A DNA stretch of 64,000 nucleotides from Sporosarcina beigongshangi (GTDB taxonomy: Bacteria > Actinomycetota > Actinomycetes > Actinomycetales > Micrococcaceae). The stretch covers positions 348,558 through 412,557 of the forward strand of contig NZ_JADHDY010000001.1 of NCBI RefSeq assembly GCF_016820535.1. Direction: 5' to 3'. The stretch's first letter is position 1. Every line of letters starts with the position of its first letter. Positions 1 to 8,809 of the stretch are shown here, one piece after another. The notes under the pieces were generated by a model. It did no database searches and was not told where the DNA came from. It saw only the letters and a list, made by a program, of their open reading frames with translations. The position numbers and the translations under genes were made by a program.

Positions 1-361
1 TGACGGTGGAGCTTCGCGCACCTTCCGTCTTGACTTCCAGGAAGCTCACACCGCTGCTGAGATAGCTGCGGGTGCGGATCTTGTACCGGCGCCGGCGGCC
101 GTAGGCGGCCAGGTGGTAGCTGTCGAGTTCGGGGGTGTCGAAGTAGACGGAATCGTAGGGGAAGATCTGCATCCCGTCGGTGTCCAGGACGTACATCTCG
201 GCGTCAAAGCAGTTGAAGATTTCAGTGAACTTGTCCGTGGGGACCAGGTACTTGCGGTCGATGCGGGTCTGCAGCGCTGCCGTGGTGTTGAGATCCTCGA
301 GGCTGATGGTGGGCAGTTCCCGGAGCCGGGCGCTGAGGGCGCTCTGGTATGTCAGGGTCAT
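1..361 (-). CDS. VTC-domain protein (partial, 3' end outside window)
   Basis: The reading frame opens at the ATG whose complement is at 359-361 and runs off the left edge without a stop, giving about 120 N-terminal residues. Visible segments such as RIDRKYLVP and YFDTPELDSYHLAAY, followed by a run of arginines (GRRRRYKIRTRSY), fit the VTC domain, the basic-tunnel fold of eukaryotic polyphosphate polymerase. In bacteria this domain usually accompanies DUF4956 and CotH-kinase genes. The start overlaps the stop of the DUF4956 gene by 4 nt, indicating translational coupling. Catalytic activity cannot be judged from the fragment. Confidence 0.85.
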   Translation of the reverse strand, partial: MTLTYQSALSARLRELPTISLEDLNTTAALQTRIDRKYLVPTDKFTEIFNCFDAEMYVLDTDGMQIFPYDSVYFDTPELDSYHLAAYGRRRRYKIRTRSYLSSGVSFLEVKTEGARSSTV

Positions 362-993
362 GATGCACGGACCTGGCTCAGGCTGTCATTCTCGACCGCG
401 GGAAGCTGCTCCTGGATGGGGCCGCGGGGAGCCAATTCATGACTGCGGCGGACGCCAACCTCAAAGCGGACATCCACCTGGGTTTTGTCGTTGACCAGGT
501 CAATCAGCTGGACAATGACGGTGTGGACGGTGCCGCCCAGGACTTCTTCCAGCCGGGCGTTCAGCGCCGCGGGATCGGCGATGGCCTGGTCCAGGATGAC
601 TGTCTGCTGGCGGTAGGAACGGAGCACGCGGGGGTTGTCACCGATGAACAGAACCACCAGGATCAACGCCATCAGGGACAGCGAGAGCCACATCGGCTCA
701 ACTCCGAGCCCGGCAATCAGGCCGAGGGCCAGTGCTGAGAAGTAGTAGGCAACCTCATGCTGGGAAAGTTCCGTGGAACGCAGGCGGATGATCGAGAGGA
801 CACCGAACAGGCCAAGGCCAAATCCGACGCCGGCTGCCGAGCTGGAGAGGGCCGTGGCCACGGCCAGGACGCCTACGTTGATGCCAAGGTAGGAAACCAC
901 CAGGTCGCGGCGTCCGTGGCGGCGCAGGTACATGCCAAACGTCATCACCACAATGGCCACGAGATCGGCGGCCACGAATATCCATGCGTTCAT
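358..993 (-). CDS. DUF4956 family membrane protein
   Basis: About 211 residues from the ATG at 993, which is preceded by a GGAGA ribosome binding site; a TTG 18 nt further upstream also keeps the frame. The N-terminal half has three or four hydrophobic segments, with a motif around GLFGVLSIIRLRSTELSQHE typical of DUF4956 proteins. The C-terminal 100 residues are soluble and ferredoxin-like in character. Function is unknown. The family is repeatedly found beside VTC-domain and CotH genes, as here, so a role in making or anchoring a surface phosphorylated polymer is an inference from context only. Confidence 0.85.
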   Translation of the reverse strand: MNAWIFVAADLVAIVVMTFGMYLRRHGRRDLVVSYLGINVGVLAVATALSSSAAGVGFGLGLFGVLSIIRLRSTELSQHEVAYYFSALALGLIAGLGVEPMWLSLSLMALILVVLFIGDNPRVLRSYRQQTVILDQAIADPAALNARLEEVLGGTVHTVIVQLIDLVNDKTQVDVRFEVGVRRSHELAPRGPIQEQLPAVENDSLSQVRAS

Positions 994-1077
994 AATTGTC
1001 TCCAAGTTCAAAGTTCAAAGGGGGGTCTACAACTAGATTTCCGCGTGAAGCTGTGCTGAATCTGTGTCGGTGGGCAG

Positions 1078-2142
1078 CTAGGCTTGTGAATGCACTTTTG
1101 TTGCCGTTTTCTTTTCCCGGCCCGTGGTCCGCTCGCGGAACAGGAAGCGTTTTTGCACGGCAAAACTGGTCAGGAACAGCAGGATTTCGGTCAAGATCTT
1201 GGCTGGGAGGGACGGCAGGCCGGCGTCCGTGAAGCTCAGGAGCAGCGCATAATTGGCGAGCAGGAGCAGGACCGCCAACGCAAAGTAGCGCAAGGCCGCG
1301 CCTTTGAGGGAGACGGCCCGCCCCTCGGGGAACACGAGGCGCCGGTTGACGGAAAAATTGACGCCGGAGCTGATCAAGCGGGCTCCAGCAACGGCGAGCC
1401 ACAAGGGCCCGCCCAGGGCCATCAAAACCAGGAATGCCCCGGTGTCGACGAGAAATCCCATGAAGGAGGACAGGGAAAATTTTACGAGGGGGGCGTAGAT
1501 GCGCAGCGAGTCCCGCAGCGGCCGGAAATGCGAGGATTCATTCTTCCCCAGGTAAATCGTGGCGATGGTGACGCTGGCAAAGTCGTAACCCCGTGAACGG
1601 GCCGCCAAGAGGACGTTGAGCTCGTACTCGTAGCGGTTGCCCGGTACGGAGAGCAGCCACGGGAGCATCTGCTCCGGGTAGCCCCGGAGGCCGGTCTGGG
1701 TGTCGCTGAGCCACGTTCCCGTGGACAATGCGAAGAAGAATCGGGTCATGTTGTTGCCGAAACGGCTGCGCAGCGGAACCTGCCCGTCGAAGTGCCGCTC
1801 ACCAAGGACCATCGTGGTGCCGGGGCGGATTTCCTTGGCAACACGGAGGATGTCGGCCACGCGATGCTGTCCGTCGCTGTCCGCGCACACCACGTCATGG
1901 CCGGGCAGGTTGGCGGCGATGTAGCTGAATGCTGTTTTTAGCGCCTGCCCCTTGCCGTGGTTGTTGGGGTAGCCAATGACCGCGGCACCCAAGGCACGTG
2001 CCTGGGCAAAGACCGGATCAAAGCGTGGCCCGCTGCCGTCGTTGACAATCAGGACAGTGGCGTTGCTGCCGGACGCATTGAGCGAACGAACCAGCTCGGG
2101 GAGCTTTTCATCTGGTTCAAAGGACGGAATCAAGACAATCAT
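1078..2142 (-). CDS. Family 2 glycosyltransferase fused to a GtrA-like membrane domain
   Basis: 354 residues. The N-terminal 220 residues are a GT-A glycosyltransferase of the dolichyl-phosphate mannose synthase type: the start IVLIPSFEPDEKLPELV, then VNDGSGP, and CADSDGQH as the metal-binding DxD region. The remaining 120 residues form four hydrophobic helices of the GtrA/DPMS_C kind, expected to flip or anchor a polyprenyl-linked sugar. The gene begins 6 nt after the stop of the phosphodiester glycosidase gene and precedes the DUF4956 gene by 84 nt. The likely role is to make a lipid-linked sugar donor for a surface polymer; donor and acceptor are unknown. Confidence 0.85.
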   Translation of the reverse strand: MIVLIPSFEPDEKLPELVRSLNASGSNATVLIVNDGSGPRFDPVFAQARALGAAVIGYPNNHGKGQALKTAFSYIAANLPGHDVVCADSDGQHRVADILRVAKEIRPGTTMVLGERHFDGQVPLRSRFGNNMTRFFFALSTGTWLSDTQTGLRGYPEQMLPWLLSVPGNRYEYELNVLLAARSRGYDFASVTIATIYLGKNESSHFRPLRDSLRIYAPLVKFSLSSFMGFLVDTGAFLVLMALGGPLWLAVAGARLISSGVNFSVNRRLVFPEGRAVSLKGAALRYFALAVLLLLANYALLLSFTDAGLPSLPAKILTEILLFLTSFAVQKRFLFRERTTGREKKTATKVHSQA

Positions 2143-2148
2143 GGCCGG

Positions 2149-3144
2149 CTACCGCCCCACATAGAGAATGTCGGAGGTGCCGCGTTCCTGGCTCTTGCCC
2201 AGCGGCTTGTTCACCAGTGCGCCGTTGAAGTACATCGTGGAGGATCCTCCGCCGTCGATGTTGTACGCGGTCGTGGCGCCCAGGTCCAGCATGATCTGCG
2301 CCAATCCAGGGAGGGTGACGCCCGCGCTGTATCCCGTGGAGCGGCCGTCGACCACAACGAAGACGAGCTGGTTCGGGCCGACCACGCCCACGGCCGTCCG
2401 CGGCTGCAGACCCTGGATGGAATGGTTGCCAAAGTTGGTGTCGACCTCGACACTGTCGATCCCGGCCTTGACGGCGCCGTTCTCCAGGAGCGAGGGGCCG
2501 AAGGAGAGGGTGTTCCAGACGCCCTTTTCCACGAGGGCTGCCGCGTTGGTGGCCGTCTCGTCGTACACCTCCACCGTGCCGTCCCGATCAAAGGCGAGCC
2601 CCTCACGCGCGCCGGCATCCCGGAAGGTGACCCCGTTGCGGATCACGATGCCGGTGTCGCGGAAGCCGTAGTAGTCGCCGTTGATGGCGAAGATCGCGTC
2701 GTGGTCCTGGGCCATCGCCGAGGTGGTCTCGGTGATGTTCTCCCCGAAGCTGTTCTGCGCAAAAGCCGACTTCAGGGCCGTGGCATCGTTGAGGTCCAGC
2801 CGCGCAGTGTAGTACGTCACCGTGGCATCGCCGCTGCCGCTTGTGGCCTTTGCGACGGTGAGTGAGGCATTCGCTGAGGTGAAGGAGTTGTCACTGACGA
2901 CGCCGGCTGCGGCCGGGGCGGTTGCGGTGGCGCCCGCCGTGGTCCCGGGATCGGACGCCGCCGCGCTGGCCTCGTAGGCGGCGACGTCACTGATTTCCAC
3001 GTGTTCTATGACGAAGCGGTCAAGGGCCCAGGCGGTGGCGCCGCCGGCGGAGAGGACCAGGCCCAGTGCTCCGCCGAGCACTGCTCGGCGTGAGGGTGTT
3101 TTCTTGGTTGGTGTGGCCTCGCTGGGAGGGGAAGAAGTGTTCAT
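2149..3144 (-). CDS. Secreted phosphodiester glycosidase (NAGPA-domain) protein
   Basis: 331 residues. The N-terminus carries a twin-arginine-like signal (SRRAVLGG followed by a hydrophobic stretch, about residues 19-42), so export is likely. The C-terminal 240 residues match the phosphodiester glycosidase family (NAGPA/DUF2233): AINGDYYGFR, GLAFDRDG, then VVDGRSTGYS and YNIDGGGSSTMYFNG near the end. Family members cleave sugar-phosphate diesters such as GlcNAc-1-phosphodiesters. A low-complexity Ala/Thr linker (about residues 55-80) separates signal and domain. Lying in one operon with a glycosyltransferase and DUF4956/VTC genes suggests trimming or remodelling of an exported glycopolymer. 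The substrate is not known. Confidence 0.85.
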   Translation of the reverse strand: MNTSSPPSEATPTKKTPSRRAVLGGALGLVLSAGGATAWALDRFVIEHVEISDVAAYEASAAASDPGTTAGATATAPAAAGVVSDNSFTSANASLTVAKATSGSGDATVTYYTARLDLNDATALKSAFAQNSFGENITETTSAMAQDHDAIFAINGDYYGFRDTGIVIRNGVTFRDAGAREGLAFDRDGTVEVYDETATNAAALVEKGVWNTLSFGPSLLENGAVKAGIDSVEVDTNFGNHSIQGLQPRTAVGVVGPNQLVFVVVDGRSTGYSAGVTLPGLAQIMLDLGATTAYNIDGGGSSTMYFNGALVNKPLGKSQERGTSDILYVGR

Positions 3145-3210
3145 TCTTCTTTTTTACGCAGCCACCCTGTGCCGCATGCGTTCCCAATCTTGTGCTGAAG
3201 CTGTGAGCCT

Positions 3211-4731
3211 TCAGAGGCTCGGCAGAGTCAGCGTAAAACAGGTCCTGCCAGGGACGCTTGTCACGTCGACGGAACCCTGGTTGGCCTTCGCCAGGGCCTC
3301 GACGATGGCCAGCCCCAGCCCCGAGCTGTTGCCGCCGTTGCTGCCGGCCCGTGCCTCGTCTGCGCGGCTGAACCTGGTAAAAATCTGCTCGAGGAATTCC
3401 GGGGCGATACCTGCGCCGTCGTCCTCGATGGACAGTGTGGCCGTGCCCCGGCCGGCGGCAAGGCCCACGCGGATGTGGGTGCCGGCGGCTGTGTGCTTGG
3501 CCGCGTTGGACAACAGGTTGATGATGATCTGCCGAAGTTCAGATTCGACGGCGAGCACCATGACCGGTTCTTCCGGAAGCTGCAGCGACCAGGAGTGGTC
3601 CTGGGCGGCCACCTTGCTGTCCTGCGTGGTTTCCATCAACAGGTCGGTCAGGTCAACCGATTCCGGTTCCCCCCGTTGGCCCTCATCGAGCCGGGCAAGG
3701 AGCAGGAGGTCCTCGACCAGGGCGGACATGCGCCGTGACTCGCTGTCCACCCGCTGCAGGGCGGAGGAACCGGACGGGGTCAGCTTTTCACTCAACAGGA
3801 CAAGTTCGGTGTAGCCGCGGATGGACGTGAGAGGGGTGCGGAGTTCATGGCTGGCATCGGCAACGAACTGCCGGACCTTCACCTCGCCGGCATGGCGGGC
3901 GGCAAAGGCGCGGGCCAGATGGTCCAGCATGTTGTTGAACGCCACGCCCACATCGCCGACTTCCGTGCCGGGTGCCGCGGCGAGGGGCGGAATGCGCACG
4001 TTGATCGCGGCTTCCCCAGAGTCCAGCGGCAGGGTGGCAACCGTGGTTGCCACTGCGGAAAGTTCATCCAGGGGCCGCAGGGAGCGCCTGACAATGACCG
4101 TGCCGACCAAACCGATTACGGCCAGGCCGGCCGCGGAAACAACGGCAGTGGTCCACGCCAAGGAGTTCAGTGTTGAGTCCCGCTCGGCCGTGGGGAACCC
4201 GACCACGAGTCTTCCATCCGCCGGCATGTGGGTGGTTGACGCGGCGAGCCGGTATGTGCCGACACTGAGTTTCATCTCCGTGGCCTGCCCGGTGGCCGGC
4301 AGGTCCTGTATTTGCTGCAGGTCCGCCGCTGTCACGGCAACGGCCGAGCCGTCATCCTGGACAACGGAAGAGTCAATGACAGTGGGTTGTGACCCGGACA
4401 CCGAGAAGAGCGCCAGCAGCGTGCCCGGCCTCTGCCCCCGGGTGTCCAGCGGGTTGGGCTGCCCCGGCGGCAGCAGGCTGTTGGCATTGGGTGCAAGCTC
4501 GGAGCCTTGCGGCCGGTCCTTGGGGCCTGCCGAGCGTGCGGCCGCTTCGTGGAGGCTGCTGTCGATTTGATCCGTCAGGTAATTGCTCATGGCCAGGTGG
4601 CCCACTATCCCGATCGTGGCGCAGATTGCGGCCAGCAGCGCCAGGACGGCAAGAATCAGCTTGGTCCGCAGCCTGTGTCTCCGCCGACCCCGGGAAGCGG
4701 GCGGCGTGACGGCACCGGTGGGTGCCGTCAC
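3211..4731 (-). CDS. Two-component sensor histidine kinase
   Basis: 506 residues with a GTG start that overlaps the response-regulator stop (GTGA). Order: arginine-rich N-terminus, transmembrane helix about 23-47, a sensor region of some 140 residues outside the membrane, a second helix about 191-214, HAMP linker, dimerisation helix with phosphoacceptor H295 in FVADASHELRTPL, and the ATPase domain with N box (NLLSNAAKHT, N410), G1 (DDGAGI) and G2 (SGLGLAI). It is a trans-acting autokinase for the adjacent OmpR-type regulator. The extracellular region shows no recognised ligand fold. The pair lies upstream of, and is co-directional with, the surface-polymer cluster (66-nt gap), which it may control. 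Confidence 0.93.
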   Translation of the reverse strand: MTAPTGAVTPPASRGRRRHRLRTKLILAVLALLAAICATIGIVGHLAMSNYLTDQIDSSLHEAAARSAGPKDRPQGSELAPNANSLLPPGQPNPLDTRGQRPGTLLALFSVSGSQPTVIDSSVVQDDGSAVAVTAADLQQIQDLPATGQATEMKLSVGTYRLAASTTHMPADGRLVVGFPTAERDSTLNSLAWTTAVVSAAGLAVIGLVGTVIVRRSLRPLDELSAVATTVATLPLDSGEAAINVRIPPLAAAPGTEVGDVGVAFNNMLDHLARAFAARHAGEVKVRQFVADASHELRTPLTSIRGYTELVLLSEKLTPSGSSALQRVDSESRRMSALVEDLLLLARLDEGQRGEPESVDLTDLLMETTQDSKVAAQDHSWSLQLPEEPVMVLAVESELRQIIINLLSNAAKHTAAGTHIRVGLAAGRGTATLSIEDDGAGIAPEFLEQIFTRFSRADEARAGSNGGNSSGLGLAIVEALAKANQGSVDVTSVPGRTCFTLTLPSL

Positions 4732-5474
4732 TGGGTGGCCGGCCTGAGCACGTAGCCCACGCCCCGGACGGTGTGGATCATGGGGGAGCGGCCGGCGTCA
4801 ATCTTCTTGCGCAGGTAGGAGATGTAGAGCTCCACGATGTTGGCCTGTCCACCAAAGTCGTAGTGCCACACCTGGTCGAGGATTTGGGGTTTGCTGACCA
4901 CGCGCCGTGCGTTCTCCATGAGGTAGCGCAGCAGTTCCCACTGGGTGGCCGTCAAATCGATGGAGGTGCCGCCGCGGGTGACCTCGCGGGTGTCAAAGTT
5001 CAGGACGAGGTCGCCCACCACAATCTCCGCGTTGTCCGAGGAGGCGATTCCGGAGCGCTGGACCAGGCGGTGCAGACGCAGCATGACCTCTTCCATGCTG
5101 AAGGGCTTGGTGACATAGTCGTCGCCGCCGGCGGCCAGGCCGGCAATCCGGTCGTGCACGCCGTCGCGGGCGGTTAGGAACAGCGCCGGGATGTCCGGGG
5201 CGAACTCCCGGATCTTTCCGAGCGCCTCGATCCCGTCCATGCCGGGCATCATGACGTCGAGGACCAAGACATCGGGGCGGAAGGTGCGGGCGGTGCGGAC
5301 GGCCTCGGTGCCGTCGCCAGCCGTGGCCGCTTCCCAGCCGGCCATGCGCAGACCCATGCTCAGGAGCTCCGTCAGGCTCGCTTCATCGTCCACAACCAAG
5401 GCGCGGATCGGGCTGCCGTCCGGGTGGGTCAGCGGCGGCAAGTCGGTGAAGGAACTCCGGGGCGTTTGCGTCAT
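4728..5474 (-). CDS. OmpR-family response regulator
   Basis: About 248 residues from the ATG at 5474. The frame extends 31 codons upstream, but that extension lacks receiver-like sequence and is arginine-rich. Receiver domain: acidic pair VVDDE (about 28-31), phosphoacceptor D73 in VLDVMMPGMDG, then LTARD and K in VTKPFS. The C-terminal winged helix ends with the canonical VRGVGYVLRPA. Its stop overlaps the GTG start of the kinase gene by 4 nt. The kinase pairing is therefore secure, while the regulon is unknown; the co-directional glycosyltransferase/VTC cluster downstream is the obvious candidate. Confidence 0.93.
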   Translation of the reverse strand: MTQTPRSSFTDLPPLTHPDGSPIRALVVDDEASLTELLSMGLRMAGWEAATAGDGTEAVRTARTFRPDVLVLDVMMPGMDGIEALGKIREFAPDIPALFLTARDGVHDRIAGLAAGGDDYVTKPFSMEEVMLRLHRLVQRSGIASSDNAEIVVGDLVLNFDTREVTRGGTSIDLTATQWELLRYLMENARRVVSKPQILDQVWHYDFGGQANIVELYISYLRKKIDAGRSPMIHTVRGVGYVLRPATQ

Positions 5475-5691
5475 GGGTCCTGATCTCTCGTGAAGGCGGG
5501 CCGGAATCGGTCCCGGGTGGTATCTACACAGTAACCACCTGCGGCGGGCGGCAGCCATGAACGGCACCGTTGAATTCCAGTATTGCCGGGCAGGCTATTG
5601 CGGATCTAGCACTTTCCTGTGCCGCAGCTGTGGAAGCGGGCAGGGCCCTGTCCAGGGCACGCGGAGGGCTGATCTGTGATCTGATGTATTC

Positions 5692-6852
5692 ATGAGCCTG
5701 CAGAAACGCCCCGCCGCCGCCCCAGCTGCGAAATCACTGGTCAACTGGGAGCTGGCCGCAAAAACGGCGGCCGCGCTGGCACCGGCCGGCCCGGACCTGA
5801 GTGGGTCCGACATTTCCTCCGCCGTGGACAACCTGCGCCGCATGGCGGACAAGTCCGTGCCGCACGTCCATGAAATCAGCCAGCTGGAGGCCGCCCGGGA
5901 CCTGCGCGACTCCGAGGTGCTGGTGGTGGACCGTGCCTCGTGGGCCCGCGCCAACACGCAGAGCTTCTCTGTCATGTTGGACCCCGGCCTGCGCGCCCTG
6001 GCCGCGAAGGCCGCCGAATCCGCCGGGAAGGCGCCCGGCAGTTCGGGCGCCGCGGTCAGCGCCACCGTGACGGGCGCCCAGCTGGGCGGCGCACTGGCCT
6101 TCCTTTCCAGCAAGGTCCTGGGCCAATACGACCCCTTTGCCGCCCTGGCACCCACGGCCTCCGCCAAGGCGCAGGCTTCTGGCGGTCGGCTGCTGCTGGT
6201 GGCCCCGAACATCATCACGGTTGAGCGCGAACTCAAGGTGGACCCCTCAGACTTCCGCCTGTGGGTCTGCCTGCACGAACAGACCCACCGCGTGCAGTTT
6301 GCCGCAGCCCCGTGGCTGCGCCACCACATGCTCGGCGAGATTGAGAAGCTCGGCACGCTGCTGGTGGGCGACTCCGAGAACTTCGGCGAACGCCTGCTCC
6401 AGTCCGCCAAGGAACTCGGCAGCAAGCGCAACCGTCCGGCGGAGGCCGGCACAGCCGTGGAACCGGGCCGCGGCAGCGTCCTGGACCTGTTGCAAAACCC
6501 GGAACAAAAGGCCTCGCTGTCCCAGCTGACAGCCGTCATGAGCCTGCTCGAAGGCCACGCCAACGTGGTCATGGACGGCGTGGACGCGTCGGTCGTACCC
6601 ACCGTGCGGACCATCCGCCAACGCTTCAACAACCGGGGCAAGGAGCGCGGTGCGATTGAGAAGTTCATCCGCAACCTGATGGGCCTGGACGCGAAGATGC
6701 GCCAGTACAGCGACGGTGCCAGGTTTGTCCGCCAGGTGGTGGCCATTGCCGGCATGGACGGCTTCAACAATGTCTGGACCCGTGCCGAAAACCTGCCCAC
6801 CGAGTCAGAAATTCACGATGCCCGCCTGTGGGTTGAACGGATGGGCCTCTAG
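5692..6852 (+). CDS. Zinc-dependent metalloprotease-like protein (DUF2342 / F420-associated family)
   Basis: 386 residues. A zincin motif H195-E-x-x-H199 lies in WVCLHEQTHRVQF, followed by a mostly helical C-terminal half rich in Arg/Lys. This is the actinobacterial family often annotated as coenzyme F420 biosynthesis-associated or DUF2342 zinc-dependent metalloprotease. It characteristically precedes tilS and hpt, exactly as here, where tilS begins directly after this stop. Peptidase activity is predicted from the motif only and its substrate is unknown. No signal peptide is seen, so it is probably cytoplasmic. Confidence 0.88.
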   Translation: MSLQKRPAAAPAAKSLVNWELAAKTAAALAPAGPDLSGSDISSAVDNLRRMADKSVPHVHEISQLEAARDLRDSEVLVVDRASWARANTQSFSVMLDPGLRALAAKAAESAGKAPGSSGAAVSATVTGAQLGGALAFLSSKVLGQYDPFAALAPTASAKAQASGGRLLLVAPNIITVERELKVDPSDFRLWVCLHEQTHRVQFAAAPWLRHHMLGEIEKLGTLLVGDSENFGERLLQSAKELGSKRNRPAEAGTAVEPGRGSVLDLLQNPEQKASLSQLTAVMSLLEGHANVVMDGVDASVVPTVRTIRQRFNNRGKERGAIEKFIRNLMGLDAKMRQYSDGARFVRQVVAIAGMDGFNNVWTRAENLPTESEIHDARLWVERMGL

Positions 6853-7968
6853 ATGGCTCCCGACAGCCGCCCCGTGCGCCGCCGCCTCGACCCCACCGTG
6901 GGCAAGGCCCGCGCCATGGTCGGGGCCCTCCTCGGCCTGAAAACCACCGGCAGGCACCGCGTCGTGGACAGCCCGCCGCTGATCCTGGTGGGCTGCAGCG
7001 GCGGCCCCGACTCCCTGGCCCTGGCCGCCGTCTGCGCTTTCTTTGCCCGGCGCGGCGAGGTGCGCGTGGGTGCTGTCGTGGTGGACCACCAGATGCAGGA
7101 CGGCAGCGCGGAGGTCGCCCAAAACACGGCGGCCCAGTTGCGGGACTTGGGCCTGGACCCGGTCATGGTCCGCACGGTTGAGTTGGATTACGACGGCGTT
7201 GGCCCGGAAGCTGCGGCCCGCGCCGCCCGTTTTGGCGCGCTGGAGGCGGCCGCAGTTGAGGCGGGTGCCAGCCATGTCCTGCTGGGCCACACCCTGGACG
7301 ACCAGGCCGAATCGGTGCTGCTGGGCCTGGCCCGCGGTTCCGGAACCCGCTCCCTGGCCGGCATGCGCGAGCGCCGCGGCATCTACCTGCGCCCGTTCTT
7401 GGGCCTGCGCAGGGAAGAAACCATGGAAATTTGCGACGCACTGGAACTTCAGCCGTGGCACGATCCCGCCAACCAGGACCCCGCCTACCTGCGGGTGCGT
7501 GTGCGCAACTCTGTCATCCCGTTCCTCAGCGGCGAGCTGGGCCCGGGCATCGCCGAGTCGCTCGCCCGCTCGGCCAGCATCCTGGGCCGGGATGCCGACT
7601 TCCTCGACGAACTGGCCGCGGCAGAATACAACAAACTGGCCGAACGCGGCGGGGAAGGCGGCGCAGCCGGTGCCGAAAACCCGGGCAAAAAAGGTGACAT
7701 TGGCCAAATTTGGCTCCCGGAAGCGGCGCTTCGGGGATTGGCCCCGGCCCTGAGGATGAGGGTGTTGGCACTGGCCGCCGTCGAACTTGGAGGGGTCCAG
7801 CCAAGCCTTGAACGGCTGGCCGCAGCGGAGAAACTGCTGGACCGGGAGGGCTCGGCCGGGCCGGTGCAGCTGGCGGGCAAGGTTGGCGTCTACCGCCAAT
7901 CCAGGAACCAGGCGGGTCCCCACGACGGCCCCGGCTATGGGAAGCTTGTCCTTAGACGCATGACATAA
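6853..7968 (+). CDS. tilS: tRNA(Ile)-lysidine synthase
   Basis: 371 residues. The PP-loop ATPase signature SGGPDS is at residues 49-54, followed by VVVDHQMQDGS and GHTLDDQAE. The enzyme ligates lysine to C34 of the CAU-anticodon tRNA-Ile so that it reads AUA codons. The C-terminal third is shorter and less conserved than in the E. coli enzyme, as usual for actinobacteria. The ATG directly abuts the upstream stop codon (TAG-ATG), so expression is probably coupled to the metalloprotease gene. hpt follows after 42 nt. Confidence 0.95.
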   Translation: MAPDSRPVRRRLDPTVGKARAMVGALLGLKTTGRHRVVDSPPLILVGCSGGPDSLALAAVCAFFARRGEVRVGAVVVDHQMQDGSAEVAQNTAAQLRDLGLDPVMVRTVELDYDGVGPEAAARAARFGALEAAAVEAGASHVLLGHTLDDQAESVLLGLARGSGTRSLAGMRERRGIYLRPFLGLRREETMEICDALELQPWHDPANQDPAYLRVRVRNSVIPFLSGELGPGIAESLARSASILGRDADFLDELAAAEYNKLAERGGEGGAAGAENPGKKGDIGQIWLPEAALRGLAPALRMRVLALAAVELGGVQPSLERLAAAEKLLDREGSAGPVQLAGKVGVYRQSRNQAGPHDGPGYGKLVLRRMT

Positions 7969-8010
7969 GCGCCAAAAAAGTACTACAACCTTCACAACCA
8001 GGAGCCATGG

Positions 8011-8562
8011 GTGGATTCACAAGACGTCGCAGCCGACCTGAAGCATGTTCTGTACACCAAGGAGCAAATCCAAACACGCGTCGCCGAACTGGCAGCGCAG
8101 ATTGATGCCGACTACGAGGGCCGCGATGTCCTGCTGGTCGGTGTCCTCAAGGGCGCCGTCATGGTCATGGCTGATCTGTCCCGCGCCCTGCACAGCCACG
8201 TAACCATGGACTGGATGGCCGTTTCCTCCTACGGTTCGGGGACGCAGTCCTCTGGCGTGGTGCGGATCCTGAAGGACCTTGAGACCGACCTCATGGGCAA
8301 GCACGTGCTCATCGTTGAGGACATCATCGACTCCGGCCTGACCCTGTCCTGGCTGCGCGCCAACCTCATGTCCCGCGGCCCGGCGTCGGTCGAGATCTGC
8401 ACGCTCCTGCGCAAGCCCGCAGCCGCCAAGGTGGAAATCGACGTCAAGTACGTCGGCTACGAGATCCCCAACGAATTCGTGGTGGGCTACGGCCTGGACT
8501 TCGCCGAGAAGTACCGCAACCTGGACTTCATCGGCACCCTGGCCCCGCACGTTTACGAGTAA
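8011..8562 (+). CDS. hpt: Hypoxanthine phosphoribosyltransferase
   Basis: 183 residues. The start is the GTG at 8011 with GGAG six nt upstream; an ATG at 8007 lies in another frame. The PRPP-binding loop [10 protein letters not shown] starts at about residue 102, and the pattern [15 protein letters not shown] is typical of HGPRTases. The enzyme converts hypoxanthine (and usually guanine) plus PRPP to IMP or GMP in purine salvage. A strong hairpin with a T5 tail follows the gene, so the tilS-hpt transcript probably ends before ftsH. Confidence 0.95.
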   Translation: MDSQDVAADLKHVLYTKEQIQTRVAELAAQIDADYEGRDVLLVGVLKGAVMVMADLSRALHSHVTMDWMAVSSYGSGTQSSGVVRILKDLETDLMGKHVLIVEDIIDSGLTLSWLRANLMSRGPASVEICTLLRKPAAAKVEIDVKYVGYEIPNEFVVGYGLDFAEKYRNLDFIGTLAPHVYE

Positions 8563-8581
8563 ACGGGGTTCCGGCATTTTC

Positions 8582-8647
8582 GGACGGCGTTTGCGGTTTG
8601 CGCCCCACCTGCAACGGTGTGGCGACCCCGCAAACGCCGTCCTTTTT
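8582..8647 (+). terminator. Rho-independent terminator after hpt
   Basis: A perfect 15-bp inverted repeat (8582-8596 with 8628-8642) is extended inward by further pairing (GCGCC/GGCG and ACC/GGT) and followed by TTTTT at 8643-8647. It sits 19 nt past the hpt stop and separates it from ftsH. Confidence 0.85.
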
Positions 8648-8689
8648 GCCAAAGACGAAGCAAAACGTTATGCCCTCAGGGAACTAATG

Positions 8690-8740
8690 CCCCAAGCTGT
8701 ACGTGTACTAAGGCGAACGGTGTAAAGCTAGTACTTGGGG
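8690..8740 (+). promoter_or_regulatory. Inverted-repeat structure in the ftsH upstream region
   Basis: In the 247-nt gap between hpt and ftsH, CCCCAAG (8690-8696) pairs with CTTGGGG (8734-8740), and GTACTA (8705-8710) with TAGTAC (8729-8734); the last base is shared, so the two pairings are alternatives at that point. It could be a leader hairpin or regulator site; no T-run follows. No clear -35/-10 pair stands out in the gap. Confidence 0.35.
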
Positions 8741-8809
8741 ACGTGGCGGACGCGTCCGTGACGAGCACGAATTGGTTGAGCGGGAGGGACGAGGCCTGGC
8801 CTCGAACAC

